From Paraburkholderia sprentiae WSM5005 (GTDB lineage: Bacteria > Pseudomonadota > Gammaproteobacteria > Burkholderiales > Burkholderiaceae): a stretch of 64,000 nt of DNA. Location: positions 2,976,001-3,040,000 of the forward strand of contig NZ_CP017561.2 in NCBI RefSeq assembly GCF_001865575.2. Reading direction: 5' to 3'. Below the pieces are notes generated by a model. The model was given only the letters and a program-made list of their open reading frames with translations, ran no database searches and was not told where the DNA came from. Both the position numbers and the translations under genes were made by a program. This document shows, piece by piece, positions 18,355 to 26,622 of this stretch. The first letter of the stretch is position 1, and each line of letters starts with the position of its first letter.

Positions 18355-18596
18355 CGTGTCTTGCTCCCATGCTGTACCGACCGGTGGACTTCTTCGCAAC
18401 TGCTCCAGCGCTCGCCGCGATGTTTGTCCGTGTCGGATGCAACGCCGTGAATTAGAGTTTGGGCTCTTGTACTCGGCATGTTAGCTGGAGATATCCGACT
18501 ATGCAGAGTACACAGCACAGACCATGCCGCATCAGTGCAGTTCCAATTCCAGATAGTCGATATCTTCCACCGTATTAAAACGATGTGCGCGAGACG

Positions 18597-18622
18597 AAAA
18601 AAGCCAGCCCAAAAGGCTGGCT
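18597..18622 (-). terminator. Rho-independent terminator of the MHS transporter gene
   Basis: Read on the minus strand, agccagcc and ggctggct pair with a 5-nt loop and are followed by six T residues. It lies about 58 bp past the stop of the transporter. A second perfect hairpin (ccgggccc, gat, gggcccgg; 18636-18654) sits between the stop and this terminator. The rest of the 325-bp region 18355-18679 holds no gene I can support and probably contains the di-iron gene promoter. Confidence 0.82.
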
Positions 18623-18679
18623 TTCCGGACAGACACCGGGCCCGATGGGCCCGGCGGCCCCAGCGGGGTGCCCGCAAGC

Positions 18680-20053
18680 TCAGGCAGGCTGTACGCCGCC
18701 TGGGACGGGGCACGCGCGACGCCTGCGCAGCGCGACGATGACCAGCGATATGCCTGAAAGCACCGCCGCCAGCAGCACGTAATAGCTGGGCGCAAGTTTG
18801 TCGCCGGTCAAATGAATGAAGGTTTCGACGATGGTCGGCGCGAAGCCGCCGAAGAGCGTCACGCCGATGCTGTAACCGATTGAAAGGCCGGTCGAGCGCA
18901 CCTGGGTCGGAAAGATCTCCGACATCAGCGCGGGCATCGGCCCCGAATAAGACGCCTTGAACATCCCGGCGACGCCTTGCAGCACCAGCAGCCAGCCAAT
19001 CGTCGGATGGCTCTGCAGCCACGCGAACATCGGATAGATCAACAGCCCCATCAGGATCGAGGTGGTCAGCATGATGCGAATGCGGCCGATGCGATCGGAC
19101 AGCGCGCCCATGATCGGCGAGAAGATGAACTGCATGCCGCCGTTCAGCACGACTACGCCGAATGACGCGGCGGCCGCCATATGCAGTTGCTTGACCGCGT
19201 AGAGCGGCATGTAGAGCTGCAGCACGTACACGCCGACCGTCGACTGCGCGACGATGCCGATCGCAAGCAGCAGGTTGACCCACTGACTCGAGAACGACGC
19301 ATCTTTCGTTTCGTCCGGCATCTTGCGCTCGCTGGCCGCCTCGCTGGCCGCGCGCGTTTCACGCAAGGCGAGGAATTCGGGCGTTTCGTCGAGATGCGAG
19401 CGGATGTAGTAGCCGACCGGCCCGACCAGCAAACCGAACACGAACGGCACGCGCCAGCCCCAGCTGTTGAGATGCTCGGCCGGCAGCCACGCGGTCAGCA
19501 GTGAGCCGAACGCCGCCGCGGTGATCGCCGCGAGACCCTGGCTCGCGAACTGCCAGCTCGCGTAGTAGCCGCGCCGCGTCGCGCTGTGCTCGACCATGAA
19601 CGCGGTGGCGCTGCCGAACTCGCCGCCGACCGCGAAGCCCTGCACGAGCCGCGCGAGCAGCACCAGCAGCGGCGCCGCGAGACCGATCGACGAAAACGGC
19701 GGCATCACCGCCATCGTGAAGGTACCGACCATCATCAGCGCGATCGCGAGCGTGAGCGCCGCCTTACGGCCCTTGCGGTCGCCATAGACGCCGAGCACGA
19801 TCGCGCCGAGCGGGCGCATCAGGAACGAGATGCCGAAGGTGGCGATCGCGAGCAGCGTCGAGAGCCACTCGTCCTGCATCGGAAAGAACTGTTTCGCGAT
19901 GATCGTCGCGAAGTAGCCGTAGACCAGAAAGTCGAACCACTCGAGCGCATTACCGATCGACGATGAGAAAACGATCCGCCGCACCATCGCTTTCGACAGC
20001 GGTGCGGCGTGAGGGGAAGCGGTCGTCGAATGCGACGCGGGGGTGTTCATCAT
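18680..20053 (-). CDS. MFS transporter, metabolite:H+ symporter (MHS) family
   Basis: A 457-residue inner-membrane proton symporter with 12 predicted helices. The family marks are GNALEWFDFLVYGY in helix 1, GDRKGRKAAL (MFS motif A) and RLVQGFAVGGEFGSA. Relatives carry small carboxylates or osmolytes such as citrate, alpha-ketoglutarate, proline or betaine, but the substrate cannot be read from sequence. Gamma-glutamyltransferase lies 136 bp upstream on the same strand, which may suggest a substrate linked to amino acids or peptides. A terminator follows the gene. The tandem MM start makes the exact codon uncertain by one. Confidence 0.88.
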   Translation of the reverse strand: MMNTPASHSTTASPHAAPLSKAMVRRIVFSSSIGNALEWFDFLVYGYFATIIAKQFFPMQDEWLSTLLAIATFGISFLMRPLGAIVLGVYGDRKGRKAALTLAIALMMVGTFTMAVMPPFSSIGLAAPLLVLLARLVQGFAVGGEFGSATAFMVEHSATRRGYYASWQFASQGLAAITAAAFGSLLTAWLPAEHLNSWGWRVPFVFGLLVGPVGYYIRSHLDETPEFLALRETRAASEAASERKMPDETKDASFSSQWVNLLLAIGIVAQSTVGVYVLQLYMPLYAVKQLHMAAAASFGVVVLNGGMQFIFSPIMGALSDRIGRIRIMLTTSILMGLLIYPMFAWLQSHPTIGWLLVLQGVAGMFKASYSGPMPALMSEIFPTQVRSTGLSIGYSIGVTLFGGFAPTIVETFIHLTGDKLAPSYYVLLAAVLSGISLVIVALRRRRACPVPGGVQPA

Positions 20054-20189
20054 GGTCTCCTGCGGGTCTGCTGGGTGATGACTGTCGTAGGTGCGGCACC
20101 GCCCGCGTCGGCGAGGCGGCGAGGCGGCCGCGCAAGTGTGCGCGGCATGCGCAACGCCGCGCGTTCATTACCTGTTGCCTCGTTCCGGT

Positions 20190-21827
20190 CTAGAAGCCGG
20201 CGGCGAGCCCGTCGCGGCGGCTGTCGCTCGCCGCCACATAGCCGCGCTCCGGCTCGTTGCGATCGAGCTTCCAGATGAACTGGCCGGAGCCGAAGTCCAT
20301 ATACGGATCATCGACCGACTTGATCGTGTGGCCGAGCTTGTGCAGGCCCTCGGTGGTCTTCGGATCGAGCGTCGACTCGATGTCGACCGTGAAGTCGCGG
20401 TTGACCTTCCAGCGCGGCGCGTCGCACGCGGCCTGCGGCTGCTGGCCGTAGTCGAGCATGCGCACCACCGTTTGCAGGTGGCCTTGCGGCTGCATGTCGC
20501 CGCCCATCACACCGAAGCTCATCACCGCTTCCTGCTGGCCGTTCACCTGTTGCGTGAGGAACGCCGGGATGATCGTATGGAACGGCCGCTTGCCGCCCTC
20601 GACGACGTTGGGCGACTTCGGATCCATCGAAAAGCCGCAGCCGCGGTTCTGCAGCGCGATGCCGCTGTCCGGCACCACGACCCCCGAGCCGAAGCCCATG
20701 TAGTTCGACTGGATGAAGCTGACCATCATGCCGCTCTCGTCCGCGGCCGACAGGTAGATCGTGCCGCCCGCCTTCGGCATGCCGAAGTCGAAGTGCGTCG
20801 CACGCTTCGGATCGATCAACTTCGCGCGCGAGCTCAGGTACGCGTCGTCGAGCATCTGCTCGGGCGTGACGTCCATCGAACGCGGATCGGCGACGTAGCG
20901 ATACAGATCGGCAAACGCGAGCTTCATCGCTTCGATCTGAAGATGCTGCGACTCGACGCTGTCGACCTTCAGCGACTTCACGTCGAACTTCTCGAGAATG
21001 CCGAGCGCAACCAGCGCCGCGATGCCCTGGCCGTTCGGCGGAATCTCATGCACGGTGTAGCCGCGATAGTCCTTGCCGATCGGCTCGACCCAGTCCGCGC
21101 GGTAGTTGCGCAGGTCGTCGGCGGTGAGCGCGGCGCCGCCTTCGCGCGCGAACGCGGCGATACGCTCGGCGATCTCGCCCTCGTAGTACGCGCGCGGACC
21201 TTGCTCGGCGATCAGGCGCAGCGTCTTCGCGTGACCGGGAAAGCGCACCGGTTCGCTGACCTCGGGCGCGCGGCCGCGCGGCATGAAGGTCTGCGCGAAG
21301 CCCGGCTGATCCTTCAGCTCCGGCACGGCGTTCGCCCACTTGTAGGCGACGATGCTGGCCACCGCGTGACCGCGCTCGGCGATCTCGATGGCCGGCTCCA
21401 TCAGATCGGCGAACGGCAGCTTGCCGAACTTCTGGTGCAGCGCTTCCCAACCGGCGATCACGCCCGGCACCGTGACGGCGTCCCAGCCGCGCTTCGGCTG
21501 CTTCGCGAGGCCGTTTTCCTCGCCATATTTGCGCTTGAAGTAATCGACGTTCCACGCAGCCGGCGACACGCCCGACGCGTTCAGACCGTGCAGCTTCTTG
21601 CCGTCCCACACGAGCGCGAACGCATCGCCGCCGAGGCCGCACGAGACCGGCTCGACCACCGTGATCGCGGCGGCGGCCGCGATGGCCGCATCGACGGCAT
21701 TGCCGCCCTTCCACAGCATGCGCAGGCCGGCCTGCGCGGCGAGCGGGTGCGAGGTCGAGACGAGATTGCGTGCGAATACGGGCAGACGTTGCGTCGGATA
21801 GGGGTTTTGCCAGTTGAAGCCAGTCAT
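20190..21827 (-). CDS. ggt: Gamma-glutamyltransferase family protein
   Basis: A 545-residue Ntn-hydrolase that cleaves or transfers gamma-glutamyl groups from glutathione and related compounds. Conserved stretches include ARNLVSTSHPLAAQAG, GGNAVDAAIAAAAAITVVEP, GLGGDAFALVWDGK and NGQGIAALVAL. The autoprocessing site is expected at the threonine of GGTIYLSAADESG about two thirds along. No clear signal peptide follows the chosen start (MTGFNWQNPYPTQRL), unlike E. coli Ggt, so it may be cytoplasmic. The frame opens 12 codons earlier at 21863. The MHS transporter lies downstream on the same strand. Confidence 0.88.
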   Translation of the reverse strand: MTGFNWQNPYPTQRLPVFARNLVSTSHPLAAQAGLRMLWKGGNAVDAAIAAAAAITVVEPVSCGLGGDAFALVWDGKKLHGLNASGVSPAAWNVDYFKRKYGEENGLAKQPKRGWDAVTVPGVIAGWEALHQKFGKLPFADLMEPAIEIAERGHAVASIVAYKWANAVPELKDQPGFAQTFMPRGRAPEVSEPVRFPGHAKTLRLIAEQGPRAYYEGEIAERIAAFAREGGAALTADDLRNYRADWVEPIGKDYRGYTVHEIPPNGQGIAALVALGILEKFDVKSLKVDSVESQHLQIEAMKLAFADLYRYVADPRSMDVTPEQMLDDAYLSSRAKLIDPKRATHFDFGMPKAGGTIYLSAADESGMMVSFIQSNYMGFGSGVVVPDSGIALQNRGCGFSMDPKSPNVVEGGKRPFHTIIPAFLTQQVNGQQEAVMSFGVMGGDMQPQGHLQTVVRMLDYGQQPQAACDAPRWKVNRDFTVDIESTLDPKTTEGLHKLGHTIKSVDDPYMDFGSGQFIWKLDRNEPERGYVAASDSRRDGLAAGF

Positions 21828-21947
21828 GTCGAACACTCTCGAAAGCGCGGCCCGGCACGACAAAGTCGCCGGACATCATGGGAAAGGTTGTTAAGCAGGT
21901 AAAACACGAAGCCCCGAATTGCAGCGCGAACCGGCCCAAAAAACAAA

Positions 21948-21970
21948 TTCATTTATCAAATGAATAAATG
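21948..21970. promoter_or_regulatory. Overlapping AT-rich inverted repeats between ggt and glpR
   Basis: Two nested palindromes occur: ttcattt with aaatgaa (21948-21964, 3-nt spacer) and catttat with ataaatg (21950-21970). They lie in a short AT-rich island about 130 bp before the glpR start and about 120 bp before the divergent ggt start. They look like a repressor site, perhaps for autoregulation by the DeoR-type protein. The shared heptamer tcaaatg recurs near the end of glpR and just downstream. Confidence 0.45.
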
Positions 21971-22102
21971 CGCGACGTGCCTGAATGGATCTAAAAGCAG
22001 GTTCGAGACCTTCGCGCCGCGTTTGGCCGGATTGCGCCAGTTGGCGGACAAGAGGCACGTTGGTCTTACAATAGCCGCAACCACAGCCACGACACGAGAC
22101 AC

Positions 22103-22882
22103 ATGACACGAGACCCCCGCCTGACTCTCAACGCCCGGCAACAGGAATTGCTGGAGTGGGTGCAACGCGACGGCTTCGTGACCGTGGACGACCTCGCGAG
22201 CCACTTCGACGTCACACCTCAGACGATCCGCCGCGACGTCAACTGGCTCGCCGATATGAACCTGCTGCGCCGCTATCACGGCGGCGCCAGTCTGCCGACC
22301 AGCTCCGAGAACGTCTCCTACACCGCGCGCCAGCGCATGTTCCACGACGAGAAACGCCGCATTGCCGCGCTGGTGGCCACTCACATTCCCGATCAGGCGT
22401 CGCTGTTCATCAATCTCGGCACGACCACCGAGGAAGTGGCGCGCGCGCTGAACCGCCACCGCGGACTGCGTGTGATCACGAACAATCTGAACGTGGCGAG
22501 CATGATGAGCGGCTACCCGGATTGCGAAGTGCTGGTGACGGGCGGCATCGTGCGGCCGTGGGACAAAGGCATCGTCGGTGAACTGGCGATCGATTTCATC
22601 CGCCAGTTCAAGGTCGACTTCGCGATCATCGGCACGTCGAGCATCGAAACGGACGGCACGCTGCGCGATTTCGACACGCGCGAAGTGCGCGTCGCCGAGG
22701 CGATCATCGAGCACGCGCGCACCGTGTTCCTGGCCGCCGATCACTCCAAGTTTGGCCGCCCGGCGTTAGTTCGCCAGGGACATCTGGAGCAGATCGACGC
22801 GCTGTTCACCGACGCCGCACCGCCCGCCGACTTCGCCGAGGCGCTGAGCACCGCCGATTGTCAAATGTATATTGCCGGATAA
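22103..22882 (+). CDS. glpR: DeoR-family regulator, probable glycerol-3-phosphate repressor
   Basis: A 259-residue repressor with an N-terminal DeoR helix-turn-helix (LLEWVQRDGFVTVDDLASHFDVTPQTIRRDVNWL) and a sugar-phosphate-binding domain carrying NLGTTTEEVA, TNNLNVA, VTGGIVR and FLAADHSKFGR. Length and motifs match GlpR, which is inactivated by glycerol 3-phosphate. Support comes from glpD and glpK 2 kb downstream, where a GlpR-like box precedes glpD. Unlike in many Burkholderia-type clusters, three unrelated small genes separate it from glpD. AT-rich palindromes precede it, consistent with self-control. Confidence 0.85.
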   Translation: MTRDPRLTLNARQQELLEWVQRDGFVTVDDLASHFDVTPQTIRRDVNWLADMNLLRRYHGGASLPTSSENVSYTARQRMFHDEKRRIAALVATHIPDQASLFINLGTTTEEVARALNRHRGLRVITNNLNVASMMSGYPDCEVLVTGGIVRPWDKGIVGELAIDFIRQFKVDFAIIGTSSIETDGTLRDFDTREVRVAEAIIEHARTVFLAADHSKFGRPALVRQGHLEQIDALFTDAAPPADFAEALSTADCQMYIAG

Positions 22883-23189
22883 TTCCAGGCGTTCTCCGCC
22901 ATGCTGCGGTGCACGCCAAACTTCGCGTTAAATCAAGAAATTGGCTGGCAGGCAGGACCGCCGGTCGCCCATCAAATTGTCAAATGGAAAATTTGCGGGC
23001 GGCAGGTTGGCGTTTCGTCGGTGCTCGCCTACACTCCAGTTCCCCAGCGTACGTTGCGAGTTTCGCACGGCGTCGGTCGTGTGAATCTGTCGTATAAGCC
23101 GTACCTCCCGCCCTGATCCTTTAGCGGACCCTGCTCCGACCTCCGGTCGACTGCAAGGCTATCCGCAATTCGCTGACATGGAGAGAACG
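22883..23189. other. 307-bp intergenic region without a supported gene
   Basis: Contains a site at 22973-22995 in which caaatt and aatttg flank gtcaaatggaa, a symmetric AT-rich element in GC-rich DNA. It shares tcaaatg (22980-22986) with the sites at 21956-21962 and 22861-22867. The short open frame 22901-23116 has no ribosome site or recognisable sequence, and I do not support it as a gene. Confidence 0.5.
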
Positions 23190-23387
23190 ATGCTGAGTCC
23201 GCATGAATTCGCCACGTTGTTGCTCGTCAAAGACGCCCCCAATCAAGTCGAAATGAACCGAGAAGAACTCGATGCGTTGCTCGAACGCCAACTGGTGCAA
23301 CTCGAGCGCCTCGCATCGGGCAACGAAGAATGGCGCGTGACCGAAACCGGCGACACCGCATTGCGGGCCATCAAACGTTCTTCCTGA
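23190..23387 (+). CDS. Small conserved-looking hypothetical protein
   Basis: A 65-residue acidic protein beginning MLSPHEFATLLLVKDAP and ending in TALRAIKRSS. ATG at 23190 is preferred over the in-frame ATG at 23178 because ggagag is 4-6 bases upstream. The composition (RDEL-like helix EELDALLERQLVQLERL followed by EEWRVTETGDTALRAI) resembles a small winged-helix fragment, in which a final WRVTETG hairpin would be the wing. This is a guess from pattern only. It is a single gene between glpR and a TetR regulator. Confidence 0.65.
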   Translation: MLSPHEFATLLLVKDAPNQVEMNREELDALLERQLVQLERLASGNEEWRVTETGDTALRAIKRSS

Positions 23388-23577
23388 ATTCGCCGCAGTC
23401 AGTTCGAGAGTCGTTGGCGGCGTGTTAGCGCCGCCCTTGCGGTATGCGCCGCGCTCGCGCTCTACTTCCAGGTTCGCGTCACCTACTTCTCACGACCGCG
23501 AGCCGCTTTCGCAGCGCGTTGTTGTGCGTAGCTCATTTACGCAGTAAATTTCCGCGACGGACTTCCCGCCCTCGCGC

Positions 23578-24231
23578 ATGCCCAAAACCCTCTCCGCCGA
23601 CGATATCCAGCAGTTTCGCGAAGCCATGCGGCGCGTCGCTGAAAACGCGTTTGCGACCCGCGGCGCGCAGGGCGTGACGATGCGCGAGCTGGCCAAGGAA
23701 CTCGGCTGCAGCGCGATGACACCGTATCGATATTTCCGCGACAAGGAAGACATTCTGGCGATGGTCCGAGCCGCCGCGTTCAGCCGCTTCGCAGCGCGCC
23801 TCGAAGCGGCCGCGCAACGCATGCCCGCGAACGCCCTCGCGATCGACCGCAGCGCCGTCAGCGAGGCCTACGTCGCCTTCGCGCTCGACGAACCGCACGC
23901 CTACCGCTTGATGTTCGACCAGACGCCGCAACAGCAAGACGTCTACCCTGAACTGGCCGCGGCTTCGCAGCGCGCGCGGCATCTTATGGAAGCGCACTTC
24001 GAGCAGCTCGTCGAGGCGGGCGTTCTAGAAGGTGATCCGCGCCTGATCGGCTACGCGTACTGGACCAGCCTGCACGGTTTCACGATGCTCGCGCTCGCGA
24101 ACCAGCTGCCGCCGTCGGCGGCGCAACCGGCCGATCCCGCCGGCCGCGATGCACAGCAGCCATCGCGCGAAGCGGTGTTTGCGCAACTCTTGCGCATGCT
24201 GTGGCGCGGCGCGCTGGCGCAGCCAAAGTGA
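23578..24231 (+). CDS. TetR-family transcriptional regulator
   Basis: A 217-residue regulator with an N-terminal TetR helix-turn-helix (GVTMRELAKELGCSAMTPYRYFRDKEDILAMV, residues about 34-65) and a C-terminal helical ligand domain of the WHG type (YVAFALDEPHAYRLMFDQ). The target is unknown: the neighbours are a small hypothetical gene and a lipoprotein gene convergent with it, with no obvious enzyme or pump. The ATG at 23578 follows a weak purine-rich site and begins MPKTLSADDIQ. Confidence 0.87.
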   Translation: MPKTLSADDIQQFREAMRRVAENAFATRGAQGVTMRELAKELGCSAMTPYRYFRDKEDILAMVRAAAFSRFAARLEAAAQRMPANALAIDRSAVSEAYVAFALDEPHAYRLMFDQTPQQQDVYPELAAASQRARHLMEAHFEQLVEAGVLEGDPRLIGYAYWTSLHGFTMLALANQLPPSAAQPADPAGRDAQQPSREAVFAQLLRMLWRGALAQPK

Positions 24232-24287
24232 AGCTGGACACCGGGCAGGCGGCGAGGAATCGCGCTCGTCGGTCAGCCCAATGCCGC

Positions 24288-24662
24288 CTACCCGTTACGC
24301 AAGGTCGGATCGACGCCCGCCCGCCAGCTGATCGCCCTTGCTCGCTGTTCGTTGAAAAACTCCACCCACTGATTGCGCACCTTCGGATCGCTGCTCGTCG
24401 CCTCGCTCGCATGGCGCTGCGCAATCGATGCCTGGAAAGCGCAGAAGTCCTCGTTCGACAAGCGGCCGCGCCGGTTCGCCACGTAGGCGTCGAAGAACGT
24501 CTCATAGACGATCTGCGCATCGCTGCCGTAATCGACGGTCTGCGGCGAACACATCTTCTGCAACGACTCGAACGACGCCGCGCCCCTCGTTCCCTCCAGG
24601 CTCGGCGTACTCACGCATCCCGCCAGAACCGCCACCGCGCCGATCATCAAAAGTCCACGCAT
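24288..24662 (-). CDS. Hypothetical lipoprotein
   Basis: A 124-residue protein with a lipoprotein signal peptide: MRGLLMIGAVAVLAGCVST, with lipobox LAGC and lipidated Cys16. The mature part is mainly helical (FESLQKMCSPQTVDYGSDAQIVYETFFDAYV and WVEFFNEQRARAISW). I do not recognise the family. Position 2 after the Cys is Val, so outer-membrane sorting by Lol is expected. It is convergent with the tetR gene and divergent from glpD, and may share the 181-bp upstream region with glpD. Confidence 0.72.
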   Translation of the reverse strand: MRGLLMIGAVAVLAGCVSTPSLEGTRGAASFESLQKMCSPQTVDYGSDAQIVYETFFDAYVANRRGRLSNEDFCAFQASIAQRHASEATSSDPKVRNQWVEFFNEQRARAISWRAGVDPTLRNG

Positions 24663-24770
24663 TCATCACCTCGAAATAGCTGCTGCCAAGAGTATCGTCC
24701 GCGGTCGTGCGTTACGCCACTCCGCTCGCCATTCGGCCCAGTCCGCCCGGAGAAAGCGAACTTTACTTTT

Positions 24771-24804
24771 TCGTTTGTGTTCGTTAAAGTTCGAAATCGA
24801 ACAT
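24771..24804 (+). promoter_or_regulatory. GlpR-type operator upstream of glpD
   Basis: gttcga, aa, tcgaac (24789-24802) is a perfect inverted repeat, preceded by tgttcgtta and followed by at. It closely resembles the known GlpR half-site WATGTTCGWT. A second half-like tcgtttgtgttcgtt sits just upstream, so two GlpR dimers could bind. The site is 40-70 bp before the glpD start. Confidence 0.7.
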
Positions 24805-24843
24805 CACTCATTCAATTCGCTTTCCAACCCATTTCCAGAATCG

Positions 24844-26391
24844 ATGCAGAGGACTCAGCAGGTGACGTCACGCACGAAATACGATTTGCTCGTCGTCGGT
24901 GGCGGGATCAACGGCGCCGGCATCGCCCGCGACGCGGCCGGCCGCGGCCTGTCGGTGCTGTTGTGCGAGCAGGACGACCTGGCCGCGCATACGTCGTCGG
25001 CGAGCACGAAGCTGATCCACGGCGGCCTGCGCTACCTCGAGTACCGCGAGTTCGGGCTCGTGCGCAAAGCGCTGCAGGAGCGCGAAACGCTGCTGCGCGC
25101 AGCGCCGCACATCATGTGGCCGCTGCGCTTCGTGATGCCGCATATGCCGGATCTGCGCCCCGCGTGGCTGATCCGGGCGGGTCTGTTTCTCTACGACCAT
25201 CTGGCCAGGCGCGAGCTGCTGCCGGCTTCGCGCGGCATCGTCATGAGCCGGCATCCGGCCGGCGCGCCGCTCGTCGATTCGATCAAGCGCGGCTTCGTTT
25301 ATTCGGACGGCTGGGTCAACGACGCGCGCCTTGTCGTGCTGAACGCGCTCGACGCGCACGAGCGGGGCGCCACGATCCTCACGCGCACGAAGCTGGTCAA
25401 CGCCGAGCGCGACGGCGGCGAGTGGCTCGCGCAACTGCACCGCGCGGACGGCACGACGCTCGAGGTGCGCGCCTCGGCAATCGCGAACGCGGCGGGCCCA
25501 TGGGTCGGCGAGCTGCTGAAAGGTGCGCTCGGCCGACCGGCGTCGCATAGCGTGCGGCTCGTCAAGGGTAGTCACATCGTCACGCGGCGCCTGTTCGAGC
25601 ACGATCACGCGTACATCTTCCAGAACCCGGACAAGCGGATCATCTTCGCGATTCCGTACGAGCACGACTACACGCTGATCGGCACGACCGACCTCGAATA
25701 TCGCGGCGACCCGTCGCGGGTCGCGATCGACGCCAACGAAACGCAATACCTGTGCGATTCGATCAACCGCTACTTCAAGCAGAAGATTTCGCCTGCCGAC
25801 GTGCGCTGGAGCTATTCGGGCGTGCGCCCGCTGCTGGAGGACGAGAACGCGGACAATCCGTCGGCGCTCACGCGCGACTACTCGCTCGAACTCGACGCGC
25901 CCGCGGACCAGGCGCCGCTGCTGTCGGTGTTCGGCGGCAAGATCACGACTTTTCGCAAGCTCGCCGAGCAGGCCGTCGATACCCTCACCGAGGCGCTCGG
26001 CCACGGTGCGTCCGCGTGGACCGTCGACGCGCCGCTGCCGGGCGGCGACATCGCGCAGGCGAACTTCAATCGCTTCCTCGGCGAGTTCTCGCGCGAGCAC
26101 GCGTGGCTGCCGGCATCGCTCGCGCATCGGCTCGCGCGCGCGTATGGCACGCGCGCGAATCGCGTGATCGGCCTCGCGCGCTCGCGCGCCGAGCTCGGCC
26201 GGGAGTTCGCGCCGGGGCTGCACGAAGCCGAGCTGATCTATCTGCGCGACACTGAATGGGCGCGCAGTGCGCAAGACGTGCTGTGGCGGCGCTCGAAGCT
26301 CGGCCTGCATGCGGAGCCGGGCACGCTCGAGCAAGTCACGCGCGACATCGACGCGTGGTTCGCGCGCGAACCGGTGCGGCAGAGCGCGTAG
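24844..26391 (+). CDS. glpD: Glycerol-3-phosphate dehydrogenase, aerobic FAD type
   Basis: Oxidises sn-glycerol 3-phosphate to dihydroxyacetone phosphate at the inner membrane, passing electrons to ubiquinone. The 515-residue protein has the FAD-binding GGGINGAGIARDAAGRG, the STKLIHGGLRYLE motif, and IFAIPYEHDYTLIGTTDLEY typical of GlpD. Its C-terminal cap domain is about 120 residues. ATG at 24844 gives MQRTQQVTSRTKYDLLVVGGG. The frame continues upstream to 24775 but that part overlaps the operator. It is followed by glpK after 231 bp; that gap holds no gene I can support. Confidence 0.95.
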   Translation: MQRTQQVTSRTKYDLLVVGGGINGAGIARDAAGRGLSVLLCEQDDLAAHTSSASTKLIHGGLRYLEYREFGLVRKALQERETLLRAAPHIMWPLRFVMPHMPDLRPAWLIRAGLFLYDHLARRELLPASRGIVMSRHPAGAPLVDSIKRGFVYSDGWVNDARLVVLNALDAHERGATILTRTKLVNAERDGGEWLAQLHRADGTTLEVRASAIANAAGPWVGELLKGALGRPASHSVRLVKGSHIVTRRLFEHDHAYIFQNPDKRIIFAIPYEHDYTLIGTTDLEYRGDPSRVAIDANETQYLCDSINRYFKQKISPADVRWSYSGVRPLLEDENADNPSALTRDYSLELDAPADQAPLLSVFGGKITTFRKLAEQAVDTLTEALGHGASAWTVDAPLPGGDIAQANFNRFLGEFSREHAWLPASLAHRLARAYGTRANRVIGLARSRAELGREFAPGLHEAELIYLRDTEWARSAQDVLWRRSKLGLHAEPGTLEQVTRDIDAWFAREPVRQSA

Positions 26392-26622
26392 GCCGCGCGG
26401 CGCCGCAAGCTCGCGGCCCCCGGCGAAAGCGCGAGCGCAAACCGAACGCGCCCGCGGCAACGGTGCGCACCGCCCACGACCTGAAGCAGCCTGCCCACCC
26501 CGCAGCTCCGCTGGACGACGCCGGCACGCGCCCTCACACTATGGCGGCCCCCTCACAACAACACGCCGCTCCCGTCGCCGGCCAGCAATCCGGCGATCGA
26601 TAACACGCATGGAGAAGAGACA

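Noticed and set aside
18636-18654. Perfect ccgggccc/gggcccgg hairpin as a second terminator
   Set aside because: No T run on either strand; the nearby hairpin at 18597-18622 fits termination much better.
22901-23116. 71-codon open frame after glpR
   Set aside because: No ribosome site, no recognisable sequence and overlaps the AT-rich symmetric element.
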